Positions 45,328 to 54,180 of a DNA stretch of 64,000 nucleotides are shown here, piece by piece. This stretch comes from Vacuolonema iberomarrocanum LEGE 07170 (lineage in GTDB: Bacteria; Cyanobacteriota; Cyanobacteriia; Elainellales; Elainellaceae), in NCBI GenBank assembly GCA_015207365.1, contig JADEXA010000029.1, positions 21,295-85,294 on the forward strand. Reading direction: 5' to 3'. Below the pieces are notes generated by a model that was not told where the DNA came from, did no database searches, and saw only the letters and a program-made list of their open reading frames with translations. The stretch's first letter is position 1. Each line of letters starts with the position of its first letter. Position numbers and translations under genes: made by a program.

Positions 45328-46569
45328 TCATATGGGTACGTGAAATGCCTGAACGGCAAGCTGTACTTCACGATTTTTATCATCGTTTATATGAAATCTA
45401 TACTGATACCAACCTTCGCCTACTTCCCGCACAAAGCCGAGATAGTTGGTATGCTGCGAAGTGGCTTCGCGAAGCGTTCCGAGGACAGCGGTGAAATCCT
45501 TGTTGGACACGAACAAAATTACGGCTGCCTTAGAGTCTCTCCAAGTCAAGTAGGATAGCAACTGTGTAATAGTTTCTAAATATGCTTTCTTCCCGTGCCA
45601 ATATTTCAATTCGGCAATAAACACATTTGAACCTTCGTAGCGAAGCAAAATGTCTGTTTTTCCTTTCTTGTTGAAAGTCTCACCAGTTGCGCTGCCCTTA
45701 AAATTTGGTTCTAAGAATAAAAGCATATGATCGCGCAGATGTTCTTCTTCCTTACCAGCATATGTGCTGGGTAGACGTTCAAACTGCTTGCCAACGTCGT
45801 GGGTAATCGTGAGGATTTGGTGGTAAATAGCTGCATCGATTGCTGGGTCAGGTTTGAAGCCTTTAGTTTTAACTTTGGGCTTTGGCTTATTTGGGATGAT
45901 TGGAGTTCGCTTGAGCGGCACAGAAAAGGTTGAAGGTGTCCCTGAAGCCCTTCGGATAGGCACACCTAATGCAGAGATCAGGTCGTGTTTCTTGAGCAAT
46001 TGTTCTCTTCTTGACTCGAACAACTGGTTCAGTTGAGACGAAAGTGAGCTATTGAAGCTTGCCAAGTCATTGGTGAGATACTGATTTTGTGATGTCAGTT
46101 GGCCTACAATGCGATCAGCCTCCCGCCTAATGGATTCGGCATCTTTGTTGAAGTTGATGATCTCAAATTGGATATCCTGGCCAGCTATCTTAATATGAGG
46201 CGCAGATATGATGTAATTGCTCGCGCGAACCTTAAGAAGCTGAGGGTCTCCTGAAAACGGGAGATGAAATGTGTACACATCTTTTGGGTAAGATTGACCA
46301 CGATCCACATGGTATAAGCTGGGATGTGATTCTGCGGGAATCATTCGTTCTTCTACAGAAACCGAGAGCTGATCCGGGTGTATTTCTAACGGGTGGATTG
46401 AATATTTGGACACTAGGTGCTCAATGTACTCAGCCTTGTTTACGTTGAGGATGTAGTCGTCAGATTGATCCTTGATTGCCTGTAGCGCTTGTGTCTTTCT
46501 GGTCTTGATGAAATCAGATCCATCTAACTCAGAAAAAGCTACGAGTTCGCTGTGACCATAACGATTCAT
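45328..46569 (-). CDS. PD-(D/E)xK-nuclease-like protein, possible defence effector
   Basis: I do not recognise the N-terminal two thirds of this 413-residue protein, which contain a beta-rich segment (100-140), a coiled coil (about 145-195) and a Lys/Pro-rich hinge (220-240). The C-terminal domain has Glu276, then GKTDILLRYEGSNVFIAELK with Asp306, Glu320 and Lys322. This is the D-x(13)-ExK arrangement of restriction-endonuclease-fold enzymes, followed by ETITQLLSYLTWRDSKAAVI. Such orphan proteins are often anti-phage effectors, but nothing next to it confirms this. Confidence 0.6.
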   Translation of the reverse strand: MNRYGHSELVAFSELDGSDFIKTRKTQALQAIKDQSDDYILNVNKAEYIEHLVSKYSIHPLEIHPDQLSVSVEERMIPAESHPSLYHVDRGQSYPKDVYTFHLPFSGDPQLLKVRASNYIISAPHIKIAGQDIQFEIINFNKDAESIRREADRIVGQLTSQNQYLTNDLASFNSSLSSQLNQLFESRREQLLKKHDLISALGVPIRRASGTPSTFSVPLKRTPIIPNKPKPKVKTKGFKPDPAIDAAIYHQILTITHDVGKQFERLPSTYAGKEEEHLRDHMLLFLEPNFKGSATGETFNKKGKTDILLRYEGSNVFIAELKYWHGKKAYLETITQLLSYLTWRDSKAAVILFVSNKDFTAVLGTLREATSQHTNYLGFVREVGEGWYQYRFHINDDKNREVQLAVQAFHVPI

Positions 46570-46680
46570 CTTGGCTCCCTTTGTCGAATATTCAGTGCTA
46601 GATCTGGCAGATAAACTTAGCCTTCTGAATCTTATCCGCTACTTTTGACTGTTAACACCCCGATGTACGGAACTTACAAG

Positions 46681-47070
46681 TTACATCGAAGTGCAAATTT
46701 CGATCAGAATGCCATCCAAATCTCGCACGTAAGCGACGGTTTGCCCCCAGGGTTTGACCTTTGGTTTTACTAAGGCAAGTGCGCCCGCTTCGATCGCGCT
46801 TTCGTAGACTGCCGACACATCATCTGCCACAAAACCCACTTCAATCCCAGCGGGTGGGCGATCGCGATCGTTTTCTAAAAAGCCGTCGGGTAAGTTTGAT
46901 TTGGCAAGGTCGTTGGTGGCAAAAGCGAGTGTGGTTCCACCCGTTTCCAGTTCAGCGTAGTCCTTACTCTCGTGAAGGAATCGGCACTCCAAACCGAAAG
47001 CGTTTTCGTAGAACTCAATCGCTTGCACGACATTCTTCACATAGAGAATCGTGTAAGAGAACTTAACCAT
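46681..47070 (-). CDS. VOC-family (glyoxalase-like) protein
   Basis: The 129-residue protein has two beta-alpha-beta-beta-beta modules (VKFSYTILYVKNVVQAIEFYENAFG; GIEVGFVADDVSAVYESAIEAGA), as in glyoxalase I, fosfomycin-resistance proteins and dioxygenases. Metal-ligand glutamates (YAELETGG, ILIEI) are present. It lies 69 bp downstream of the ABC importer on the same strand and may act on the imported compound. The activity is unknown. Confidence 0.85.
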   Translation of the reverse strand: MVKFSYTILYVKNVVQAIEFYENAFGLECRFLHESKDYAELETGGTTLAFATNDLAKSNLPDGFLENDRDRPPAGIEVGFVADDVSAVYESAIEAGALALVKPKVKPWGQTVAYVRDLDGILIEICTSM

Positions 47071-47138
47071 ACGTCATCCCTCATCAAAGTCCGACGAGGA
47101 AATAGTAGTACGTTTGTTTGATTTGATCAAATCTGAGG

Positions 47139-47996
47139 CTAGCGATCGGTGACGACGAACCGAGAGAGGTTCACAAACCGTTCCATCAACACCATCAACG
47201 TGGCGGTGGCGAAGACCAGTACCCCGGCGATGGAGGCGGCGCGGACATCGAGATTATTCTGCACCAGGGTCAACATCCGCACGGGCAGCACTTGGGTGCG
47301 CGCATCAGATAGGAAGAGCGACACGGTGATGTTGTCGAAGGAGGTCAGGAAGGTGATGAAGCTACCCGCAATCACCCCCTGTCGAGCGAGGGGGAAGGTG
47401 ATGTGACGGAAGGTGTACCAGCCGTTGGCTCCCAAGCTAGCGGAGGCATCTCGAAAGGAGCCATCCATTTGGCTGAGGCTCACCAAAATCGTTCGGACCA
47501 AATAGGGTACGCCGACAACGATGTGGGAAATCACCAGCGTTGTAACCGAAACGCGCCAGCCGATAAAGTTGTAAAACACCAGCAGAGCTAGCCCCACAGA
47601 CAGGGGTGGCATGGCGATGGGTGACATGAAGAGGGCTTCTAGGGCTTGGGTGAGGCGCGATCGCCGCTCCGTCAGTACCAACGCTGCTGCAAACCCCAGC
47701 ACAATACAGGCCAGGGTGGTGAAGGTTGCCACCCAGAGGCTATTCCATGTCGCAGCCCAGAGTTCGGGCAGCTCCCGCAATGCGATGTACCACTTGATTG
47801 AGAGCCCAGGGGGCGGAAACCTCAAGGTTTCGCCCGCAGAGAAAGAGGCAATCAGGATGATGATGGTGGGGGCGGTTAGGAGGATGAGGGCGGAGAACGC
47901 ACCCAGCTTCATGGCCCAGTTGAAGGTACGGCCATTCCAGTCCTTGGTGGACTGTTTGGGCGATCGCGCCGCTCGCACAAGCGTTGAATTTGCCAT
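47139..47996 (-). CDS. ABC importer permease, PotC-like
   Basis: The 285-residue inner-membrane protein has six predicted helices and the permease EAA loop (DASASLGANGWYTFRHITFPLARQG) that docks on the ATPase. It resembles the second permease of spermidine/putrescine and related importers. ATG 47996 begins MANSTLVRAA; an upstream ATG at 48029 is possible. It is the last permease of the four-gene importer operon. Confidence 0.9.
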   Translation of the reverse strand: MANSTLVRAARSPKQSTKDWNGRTFNWAMKLGAFSALILLTAPTIIILIASFSAGETLRFPPPGLSIKWYIALRELPELWAATWNSLWVATFTTLACIVLGFAAALVLTERRSRLTQALEALFMSPIAMPPLSVGLALLVFYNFIGWRVSVTTLVISHIVVGVPYLVRTILVSLSQMDGSFRDASASLGANGWYTFRHITFPLARQGVIAGSFITFLTSFDNITVSLFLSDARTQVLPVRMLTLVQNNLDVRAASIAGVLVFATATLMVLMERFVNLSRFVVTDR

Positions 47997-48120
47997 ATCA
48001 CATCCATCAAGGTCAGTATCAGCGGTCAATCAATGCTGTCATCGCCTATGGGAGGCGTTTGCGAATGCAGAAGGCGTCAGCTCCGAAGCGTGGCGCGTTC
48101 CGCAGGGTGGGCGGAACCGA

Positions 48121-48981
48121 TTACGTACGGGTGTAGGAGCGGGTTAAGCTTCCTAGCGAGCTTAGCAGGGTGACGACGGCCAACACCGTAATCAACAAAA
48201 CCGTCGAGATTGTGGCCGCAAAGGGGTAGTTAAACAGGGAAACCGCTTGCTGATAGATATACATCGGCATGAACATGAGGCGTCCACCTCCAATCACAGA
48301 GGGGGTGACGAAGGAACTCACCGATGCTGAGAACACTAACATGGAGCCAGCGATAATCCCTGGCAAGGTGAGGGGGAACGTGATCCGCCAGAAGGTGCGC
48401 CATGCCGGGCTGCCTAAGCTTGCCGATGCGGCTTCTAGGTTAGGATCTAGCCGAGCCATCGACGCAATGAGCGGCAAAATCATCAATGGCATTTGAATTT
48501 GGGACAAGGCCGCGATCACGCCGTGATGGGTGGATAGTAGCCGCAGCGGCTCCTCAATAATGGACAGGCTGAGTAGGGCTGAGTTGATCACACCTTGCCG
48601 TCCCAGAATGACAATCCAGGCAAAGGTGCGAACGACTGCACTGGTGAGCAAGGGCAGAACAATCAAAAAGGTCAGAATACTCCGCCAGTTGCCAGGGCGC
48701 GTTCGACTGTGCAACAACGCCAGAGGATAGCCCAGCAGCAGACACACAATGGTGGTTTGGGTGCCTAGCCAGACCGTGTCCCACAGCACTTTTAGGTTGA
48801 AGCCATCGCCAAAGAATTCGGCATACTGGCTCCAGCTCAATCCTTCTGTTTCCCCAGCCTGCGACAAGCTGGTGATGACCATCAGCACAATGGGTGCCAG
48901 GTAAAAGATCATCAGGAAGAGCGTGAGTGGGAAAACTAATGCCCAGCCCCGTCCTGCTTTGAGGAGCGCTTTGGCTTGCAT
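48121..48981 (-). CDS. ABC importer permease, PotB-like
   Basis: The 286-residue permease has six hydrophobic segments and an EAA loop (EAASASLGSPAWRTFWRITF). ATG 48981 starts three bases after the stop of the binding-protein gene and is preceded by GGGAGGTG, which indicates tight translational coupling. Confidence 0.9.
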   Translation of the reverse strand: MQAKALLKAGRGWALVFPLTLFLMIFYLAPIVLMVITSLSQAGETEGLSWSQYAEFFGDGFNLKVLWDTVWLGTQTTIVCLLLGYPLALLHSRTRPGNWRSILTFLIVLPLLTSAVVRTFAWIVILGRQGVINSALLSLSIIEEPLRLLSTHHGVIAALSQIQMPLMILPLIASMARLDPNLEAASASLGSPAWRTFWRITFPLTLPGIIAGSMLVFSASVSSFVTPSVIGGGRLMFMPMYIYQQAVSLFNYPFAATISTVLLITVLAVVTLLSSLGSLTRSYTRT

Positions 48982-48983
48982 CA

Positions 48984-50123
48984 CTACACCGCCACCTCCC
49001 GGTTGAAGCGCTCGATCCACTCAGGACGGTTGAGGTTGATGGTGTCCCAATCGAGGTAAATCAGCTGGGAGATGAAGTCTTGCGGATCGGTGGAGAATAG
49101 CTCTTCAAAGGGGCCGGACAACTGGACTTCGCTGTTGGTCGGGCCAAAGAAGTAGGGAGACGCGGCCAGAACGTTCTGGGCTTCGGCGCTGATCACCGTG
49201 TCAATGTAGGCAGCGGCGGCTTCGACCGATGCCTGAGGATTCTTGACGATGCTCATGGTGGCGCGAATGCCGACTGAACCTCCTTCGGGGATAGCCCAGC
49301 CCATGTTCAAACCCGCATCTTGCAAGGAGAGGACGGCGTTCATATAGACGGGGGCGATGTCCACTTCCCCTTGCTGCAATAAGGTTGCTAACGCACCAGG
49401 GCTGGGAGCCACGGCTGCTACGTTGGGCAGCAGTTCCTGAATCCGTTCAAACGCCACTTCAATATCGGCTTCACTCCCGCCAAAGCGCTTGGCCACCTCC
49501 ACCATGAAGGCGGTACCCAGGGAGCTGTTCATTGTGACCAAACCAATACGCCCCGCATTTTCGGGATTCCAAAATTCTTCCCAAGCTGCCGGAGCCGATT
49601 CGTATCGGTCGGCGTTGTAGCCAATGCCAATGGCCGTGACCGCCACCGTTGGCCCCCAAACCTCTTCGCCGCCCTGGAAATCGGGGAAGAGATTGGCAAA
49701 GCTAGGGCTCATATCGACAGGGAACGGTTGCAGAATATCCTCACGGGGCGCGGCGCGGAACGGACCTTCGTCCAGCAGGCACACATCGAAGGGCGGATTG
49801 TCGGGGGCGGCGATCAACTGTGCAACCTGGTCGTTCGCCAACATCGGCACGATGGTGGCATCAATATCCTGGTTGGTTTTTACCTGGCTAGCGACCACTT
49901 CCCGGTGGGCTTCTTCCCAAATGCCAGGGTAGGCGACGGCGCTAACGGAGCCGCCGATCGCCCCACCTTCGCCCTCGGCACTGGCGGCGGCCTCTTCACC
50001 TTCGGGGGCTGGGGTGCTGGTTTGGGATTGCCCGCAGGCTTTGAGCAACATGCTGCTGCCGACAAATAACCCCGCTCCCAAGACAGAGCGGCGGGACAAA
50101 TGACTTAATCGACGATTCACCAT
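48984..50123 (-). CDS. ABC importer substrate-binding lipoprotein (PotD-like), Tat signal
   Basis: The 379-residue periplasmic binding protein has a twin-arginine motif (LSRRSVLGAG, Arg11-Arg12) and a lipobox ending at Cys30 (MLLKAC), so it is probably exported folded and lipid-anchored. The mature part is a type II two-lobe fold like PotD and iron/opine binders (AVAYPGIWEEAH; GEVDIAPVYMNAVLSL). The ligand is not determined; the context favours a ureide, amino-acid derivative or polyamine. ATG 50123 has AGGAG nine bases upstream. Confidence 0.88.
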   Translation of the reverse strand: MVNRRLSHLSRRSVLGAGLFVGSSMLLKACGQSQTSTPAPEGEEAAASAEGEGGAIGGSVSAVAYPGIWEEAHREVVASQVKTNQDIDATIVPMLANDQVAQLIAAPDNPPFDVCLLDEGPFRAAPREDILQPFPVDMSPSFANLFPDFQGGEEVWGPTVAVTAIGIGYNADRYESAPAAWEEFWNPENAGRIGLVTMNSSLGTAFMVEVAKRFGGSEADIEVAFERIQELLPNVAAVAPSPGALATLLQQGEVDIAPVYMNAVLSLQDAGLNMGWAIPEGGSVGIRATMSIVKNPQASVEAAAAYIDTVISAEAQNVLAASPYFFGPTNSEVQLSGPFEELFSTDPQDFISQLIYLDWDTINLNRPEWIERFNREVAV

Positions 50124-50246
50124 ATGTGACATCTCCTAGAGAAACGTAGGTGGAAAGGTTGTGAACGATTGCCATTCGAGCAAGCAGACCTATGCGAGCT
50201 GAGGGGTTCTCAGCAAGCGAATAAACCTGTTGACCCGATGGGTTGA

Positions 50247-51410
50247 TTAGACCGACGGATCCGTGTCGCTGACGTGAAAGATGGAACAAGCATGAGCGGA
50301 TGCCAGGGTGAGATAGACGGTCTGACCCGGTACCAGGGACTTGACGCCAATGCCACGGGGCTGCGTCACTTTGATGGGGATGCCACTGGCAGTACGAACT
50401 TCGTAGATCGTGGCGGCTCCCAACGGCAGGCAGATATCGACCCGAACCGGGAGAGCATTGGGACTAGGCTCGGTGCTCAGACGCAAATTTTCGGGACGAA
50501 TCGCGAGCTGGACTGGAGAGTTGATGGGCATATCGGGGTCGATCGCCAATTGCATCTGCTCTCCATCGGCCAGGGAAACGACACAACTCTCTCTATTGTG
50601 CTGGATGAGTGTACCGGAGATCAGATTTGTTGTCCCCACAAACTGACTCACGAAAAGTGTAGAGGGGCGATCGTAAACCGTTGTTGGCGTATCGAACTGT
50701 TGCACAACCCCATTGGACATAACGGCAATTCGATCGGCCATGCTCAAGGCTTCTTCCTGGTCATGGGTGACGAACATCGTTGTGATGCCCTGCTCGGTAA
50801 GCAAGCGTTTCACCTCAATCTGCATATCCAATCGCAGGTTTTTATCCAGAGCGCTAAAGGGCTCATCCAGCAGCAGAATGCGCGGTTCCACGGCGAGGGC
50901 ACGAGCTAGAGCAATCCGCTGTTGCTGACCGCCCGAAAGCTCGTTGGGGAAGCGATCGCCCATCACTTCTAACTGCACCAGCTCCAACATGTCCTGAACG
51001 CGCGATCGCACATTGGTGGTCTTTGCTCCTTGTGCCCGCAGCCCATAGGCGACGTTGTCAAACACGTTCATGTGGGGAAACAGGGCGTAGTTCTGAAACA
51101 CAATCCCTACGTTGCGCTTGTGGGTAGGCACATGCTCAACCCGCTGCCCATCGATCCGAATCTGTCCGACGGTGGGGGTTAGGAGACCGGCCACTAGACG
51201 TAATATCGTCGTTTTGCCACAACCGCTCGGTCCCAAGAGCGCAACAAACTCTCCTGGATTAACCTGGAGATGAATCTGGTTCAGCACCGTTACATCGCCA
51301 AAGCGGTGCGTTATCCCTTCGATGTCTAGACCGTGACCTCTGCCGGGAGGCGATGACTCAGCTGAAGATGAGCTCGCGGATGCAAGTGGAACGGTGGATG
51401 ACTGAGTCAT
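50247..51410 (-). CDS. ABC importer ATPase (PotA-like)
   Basis: The 387-residue ATPase has Walker A GPSGCGKTT (60-68), signature LSGGQQQRIALARAL, Walker B ILLLDEPFSALD and switch His in MFVTHDQEEAL. A C-terminal TOBE domain follows (LAIRPENLRLSTEP). It is first in the operon ATPase, binding protein, permease B, permease C. ATG 51410 is preferred over a TTG two codons earlier. A FadR-type palindrome CTGTATACAG lies 42 bp upstream. Confidence 0.93.
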   Translation of the reverse strand: MTQSSTVPLASASSSSAESSPPGRGHGLDIEGITHRFGDVTVLNQIHLQVNPGEFVALLGPSGCGKTTILRLVAGLLTPTVGQIRIDGQRVEHVPTHKRNVGIVFQNYALFPHMNVFDNVAYGLRAQGAKTTNVRSRVQDMLELVQLEVMGDRFPNELSGGQQQRIALARALAVEPRILLLDEPFSALDKNLRLDMQIEVKRLLTEQGITTMFVTHDQEEALSMADRIAVMSNGVVQQFDTPTTVYDRPSTLFVSQFVGTTNLISGTLIQHNRESCVVSLADGEQMQLAIDPDMPINSPVQLAIRPENLRLSTEPSPNALPVRVDICLPLGAATIYEVRTASGIPIKVTQPRGIGVKSLVPGQTVYLTLASAHACSIFHVSDTDPSV

Positions 51411-51451
51411 AGACAAGCCCCAGAATGCAGTGCTGGTGGGTAATGCGCGTA

Positions 51452-51461
51452 CTGTATACAG
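51452..51461. promoter_or_regulatory. Candidate GntR/FadR-type operator for the importer operon
   Basis: The perfect 10-bp palindrome CTGTATACAG fits the published FadR-subfamily rule (yGTM, then KAC). It lies 42 bp before the ATPase start, where it would overlap a promoter. An identical site occurs at 54181. Confidence 0.6.
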
Positions 51462-51565
51462 TTATGAGGGACGTAATTGTACTAGTGAATACACTTCGCC
51501 CAAAAACCTTTAGAAAAAATTTGGATTTTCAAAATAAAAGAAGATAGAGACTTCCTTGCTTATTT

Positions 51566-51660
51566 TATAGCGCTATGCACGTTAGTTAAGTACGGTTGTG
51601 TGGGGCGCGGCGCGCCCCACACAACCGTTGCTGTGCTTAATGCGGTTGCACACCGCTATA
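51566..51660. repeat. Family A palindrome, full copy 3
   Basis: It matches copy 1 (4206-4300) in the same orientation, except that the centre is GGGGCGCGGCGCGCCCC, the exact reverse complement of the copy 1 centre. Confidence 0.9.
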
Positions 51661-51669
51661 TTTTGTGGG

Positions 51670-51753
51670 GATGCAGGATCCAAGTATGAATTTTTTCTGA
51701 GAAGGGGGGCAGCGCCCCCCTTCTCAGAAAAAATTCATACCCTCAACCAGCAA
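51670..51753. repeat. Family E hairpin repeat
   Basis: The left flank GATGCAGGATCCA leads to the perfect stem GTATGAATTTTTTCTGAGAA...GGGGGGC (51684-51740). The right flank is CCTCAACCAGCAACGCCT. Both flanks and the GAGAAGG stem start recur in the element that breaks the DUF2891 gene. Confidence 0.82.
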
Positions 51754-51754
51754 C

Positions 51755-51832
51755 GCCTATTTTGTGGTTGCGGTGCGGCCACAAAATAAAATAATTCGTT
51801 CAGGACGACGCAGGGTTTGCGTCAGTCCTGAA
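51755..51832. repeat. Family D-like module
   Basis: The stem ATTTTGTGG/CCACAAAAT is followed by TTCAGGACGACGCAGGGTTT and GCGTCAGTCCTGA, the same right module as in the other family D elements, with an unrelated stem sequence. Confidence 0.6.
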
Positions 51833-51887
51833 GCCGTTTTCTGGTTCTAGTGAGCAATGTCAGATCCGTGGTGTCAGATCCGGGATG

Positions 51888-53309
51888 TCAGATCCGTACC
51901 TTTGGCTGCGCAAAGGGGGAGCGATCGCACGGTAAAAACTGTCCACGGCCTTCCTTTGCCCGAATCTCGCCATCCCGCCACACCACGTCACCCCGAGAGA
52001 GGGTAATGGTGGGATAGCCCGTGATCGTCATCCCTTCGTAGGGGGTGTAGTCCACATCATGGTGAAGCAGGCTGTTGGTGAGCGTCACCGTTCGTTCGGT
52101 GTCCCAAATCACCAAGTCTGCATCGGAGCCGATGGCGATCGTGCCTTTGCGGGGGTAAAGGCCGTAGAGTTTAGCGGGATTAGTGGAGGTCAACGCTACG
52201 AACTGCTGCAGGTCGAGACGGCCTTTGCCGACGCCCTCGGAAAACAACAGCGGCAGTCGGGTCTCGATGCCGGGAATGCCATTGGGGACATACTTGAATG
52301 CCGTTTCTTCGCCTTGGATCTGCTTGCCCTGGGGGTCGGCATACCGGAAGGGGGCATGGTCGGAGGCGAACACCTGGAAAACGCCATTGGTTAGCCCATT
52401 CCAAATAACTTGCTGATTGGAGCGATCGCGCGGGGGTGGGCTGCAAATGCACTTGGCTCCCTCAAACCCATCGCCGCCTAAATCCTCTGCCGTCAGGAAC
52501 AAATATTGGGGGCAGGTTTCGGCAAATAGCTTCATCCCTCGGTTTTGAGCCCACTGGATTTGCTCGACCGCTTCCTTGCCAGACACATGGACGATGAGGA
52601 TGGGAACATCCACGAGCTCCGAGAGGGCGATCGCCCGGTGGGTGGCTTCCCGCTCCACGACCATGGGGCGCGAGTCAGCGTGGTAGCGGGGCGCGGTGTG
52701 CCCGGCTGCTTCCAATTGCTCGACCATCCAGGCAATGCAATCGGCATTCTCCGCATGAACCATGACAAATGCCCCTTCTCGCCGCGCCACCGCGAGCACA
52801 TTCAGTAGCTCGTAGTCGTTTAGCTTCAGGTCATCGTAGGTCATGTAGATTTTGAAGGAGGTGTAGCCTGACTGGATCAGCGATGGCAGCTCATAGGCCA
52901 ACACCTGGACGGTTGGGTCGGCCACAATCAGATGAAAGGCGTAGTCTGCCACCGCATGGCCGTCGGCTCGGCGGTGATAGTCTTCCACCGCATCTTTAAG
53001 GGAACCGCCTTTGAACTGGCAGGCAAAGGGAATCACCGTCGTTGTCCCACCACAAATGGCGGAACGGGTCGCCGTGTAAAAGGTATCCGCCATCACCACT
53101 CCGCCCGACATGGGCTGATCCATGTGGCAATGGGCATCAACCCCTCCCGGCAACACGAGCTTTCCGGTCGCATCGATATCGTTTGGCGTCGGGGGAAGTT
53201 CGGCGGCAAGGGCCGCAATCTTTCCATCGCGAATGCCAATATCGCAGCGCATGGTGTCGGCAGCCGTTGCGACGGTGCCATTGCGAATGACGAGATCAAA
53301 ATTTGTCAT
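51888..53309 (-). CDS. hydA: Dihydropyrimidinase / D-hydantoinase
   Basis: The 473-residue binuclear metalloenzyme opens dihydropyrimidine and hydantoin rings to N-carbamoyl amino acids. The metal ligands are all present: His60 and His62 (DAHCHMDQP), the carboxylated Lys153 (TSFKIYMTYDD), His185 (MVHAEN), His241 (IVHVSGKEA) and Asp317 (ASDHAPF). Length and order match the cyclic amidohydrolase family; dihydropyrimidinase and hydantoinase cannot be separated by sequence alone. It is 36 bp downstream of the arylmalonate-decarboxylase-like gene, with which it probably forms an operon. Confidence 0.93.
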   Translation of the reverse strand: MTNFDLVIRNGTVATAADTMRCDIGIRDGKIAALAAELPPTPNDIDATGKLVLPGGVDAHCHMDQPMSGGVVMADTFYTATRSAICGGTTTVIPFACQFKGGSLKDAVEDYHRRADGHAVADYAFHLIVADPTVQVLAYELPSLIQSGYTSFKIYMTYDDLKLNDYELLNVLAVARREGAFVMVHAENADCIAWMVEQLEAAGHTAPRYHADSRPMVVEREATHRAIALSELVDVPILIVHVSGKEAVEQIQWAQNRGMKLFAETCPQYLFLTAEDLGGDGFEGAKCICSPPPRDRSNQQVIWNGLTNGVFQVFASDHAPFRYADPQGKQIQGEETAFKYVPNGIPGIETRLPLLFSEGVGKGRLDLQQFVALTSTNPAKLYGLYPRKGTIAIGSDADLVIWDTERTVTLTNSLLHHDVDYTPYEGMTITGYPTITLSRGDVVWRDGEIRAKEGRGQFLPCDRSPFAQPKVRI

Positions 53310-53345
53310 GGGGAGGGAATAGAAGAAAGATCGAAGGTGTCGTCG

Positions 53346-54092
53346 TTAGCGTAGTTGGGGTGACAAGGTATCCATTTGAAAAAGCTGTCCCCAATTTTTG
53401 ACGTGGGACGGATCGGCTCCTGCTAGTTTCAACGATTTCCAAACCACTGCGGAGATCGTGTCGTAGATGGGAATTCCAGTTGACTGCTCCAACGGCTGAA
53501 CGAGAGGCGCGGCTCTTAAGTTGGTGCAAAAGGTGGTGATGGCTTGGGGACTCGTCGCTGCCACGTCCCGGATCATATCAGCGATGTCTGAAGGGCTGAC
53601 CTCCGAGAAAGAAAAGTTCACCTGTAGATCGAGATGGCGTTCGGCGACACATTCAAACCCCTGCTGCTGGTAGTTTTTGATGATGCGCTGCTGAACATCC
53701 TGACGGTAGGGCGTAACCAGTCCAAAGGTCTTGACGCCAGTGGTCTCAAAGATTTCATTCAGCGCCAGGATCGAGGTTGTGGCTGGAATCCCTGTTGTAG
53801 CTTGAATCTGACGGCAGAGCTCGACATCGGCCTCAAAGCCGAGCCAACCGGCAGCGGTGCCATTCCACGCGATCACATCGACCTTGGCATCAGCGAGCAG
53901 CTTGGCGGCATCGAGGAGAGGCTGGAGATCAAATTGCTGAAGGGCGCGATCGCTCAAAGAAATCTCGGTGACTCGGAAGCGGCTGAAGTGTGCCGATGCC
54001 TCTGGCACGTCTTGCACCATCGCACTGGTGATGGGCTCCAAAGCTGTATTAGAGGAAGGGGTCAGCATACCGAGCAAAATTCGTTTCGTCAT
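53346..54092 (-). CDS. Asp/Glu racemase superfamily, arylmalonate-decarboxylase/maleate-isomerase-like
   Basis: The 248-residue protein has the two-lobe racemase fold (ILLGMLTPSSNTALEP; VDVIAWNGTAAG; GVKTFGLVTPYRQDV). It keeps only the second catalytic cysteine (Cys189 in TTFCTNLRAAPL). The first position reads WNGT (Gly78), as in arylmalonate decarboxylase, rather than the Cys of true racemases and maleate isomerases. It is therefore more likely a decarboxylase or one-base isomerase than a racemase. It is first in a two-gene operon with the hydantoinase, behind the palindrome at 54181. Confidence 0.8.
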   Translation of the reverse strand: MTKRILLGMLTPSSNTALEPITSAMVQDVPEASAHFSRFRVTEISLSDRALQQFDLQPLLDAAKLLADAKVDVIAWNGTAAGWLGFEADVELCRQIQATTGIPATTSILALNEIFETTGVKTFGLVTPYRQDVQQRIIKNYQQQGFECVAERHLDLQVNFSFSEVSPSDIADMIRDVAATSPQAITTFCTNLRAAPLVQPLEQSTGIPIYDTISAVVWKSLKLAGADPSHVKNWGQLFQMDTLSPQLR

Positions 54093-54153
54093 GATGCAGC
54101 GTCAAGATGATTAGGGATAACGTCATCAACAGGGTTACGCGACAGACCAAAGA

Positions 54154-54173
54154 CTGTTCGACCGATCGAACAG
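54154..54173. promoter_or_regulatory. Second inverted repeat upstream of the hydantoinase operon
   Basis: The arms CTGTTCG and CGAACAG, with a six-base spacer, lie seven bases from CTGTATACAG. It could be a second regulator site or an extended operator. Confidence 0.45.
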
Positions 54174-54180
54174 TTGCATT

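Larger units (their letters stand above)
51411..51887. other. Intergenic region: importer promoter and stacked hairpins
   Basis: The gap contains the CTGTATACAG operator candidate near the importer start, then a family A palindrome (51566-51660), a family E hairpin (51670-51753) and a family D-like module (51755-51832), before the hydantoinase stop. No gene was seen. Confidence 0.8.

Noticed and set aside
34369..51410. Idea that speA and the PotABCD-like importer form one polyamine system
   Set aside because: They are 10 kb apart with many unrelated genes between them; the importer shares its operator with the hydantoinase operon instead.
31700..51840. Hairpin clusters as a CRISPR array
   Set aside because: Copies are palindromic and unevenly spaced, and have no constant repeat with unique spacers of uniform length.
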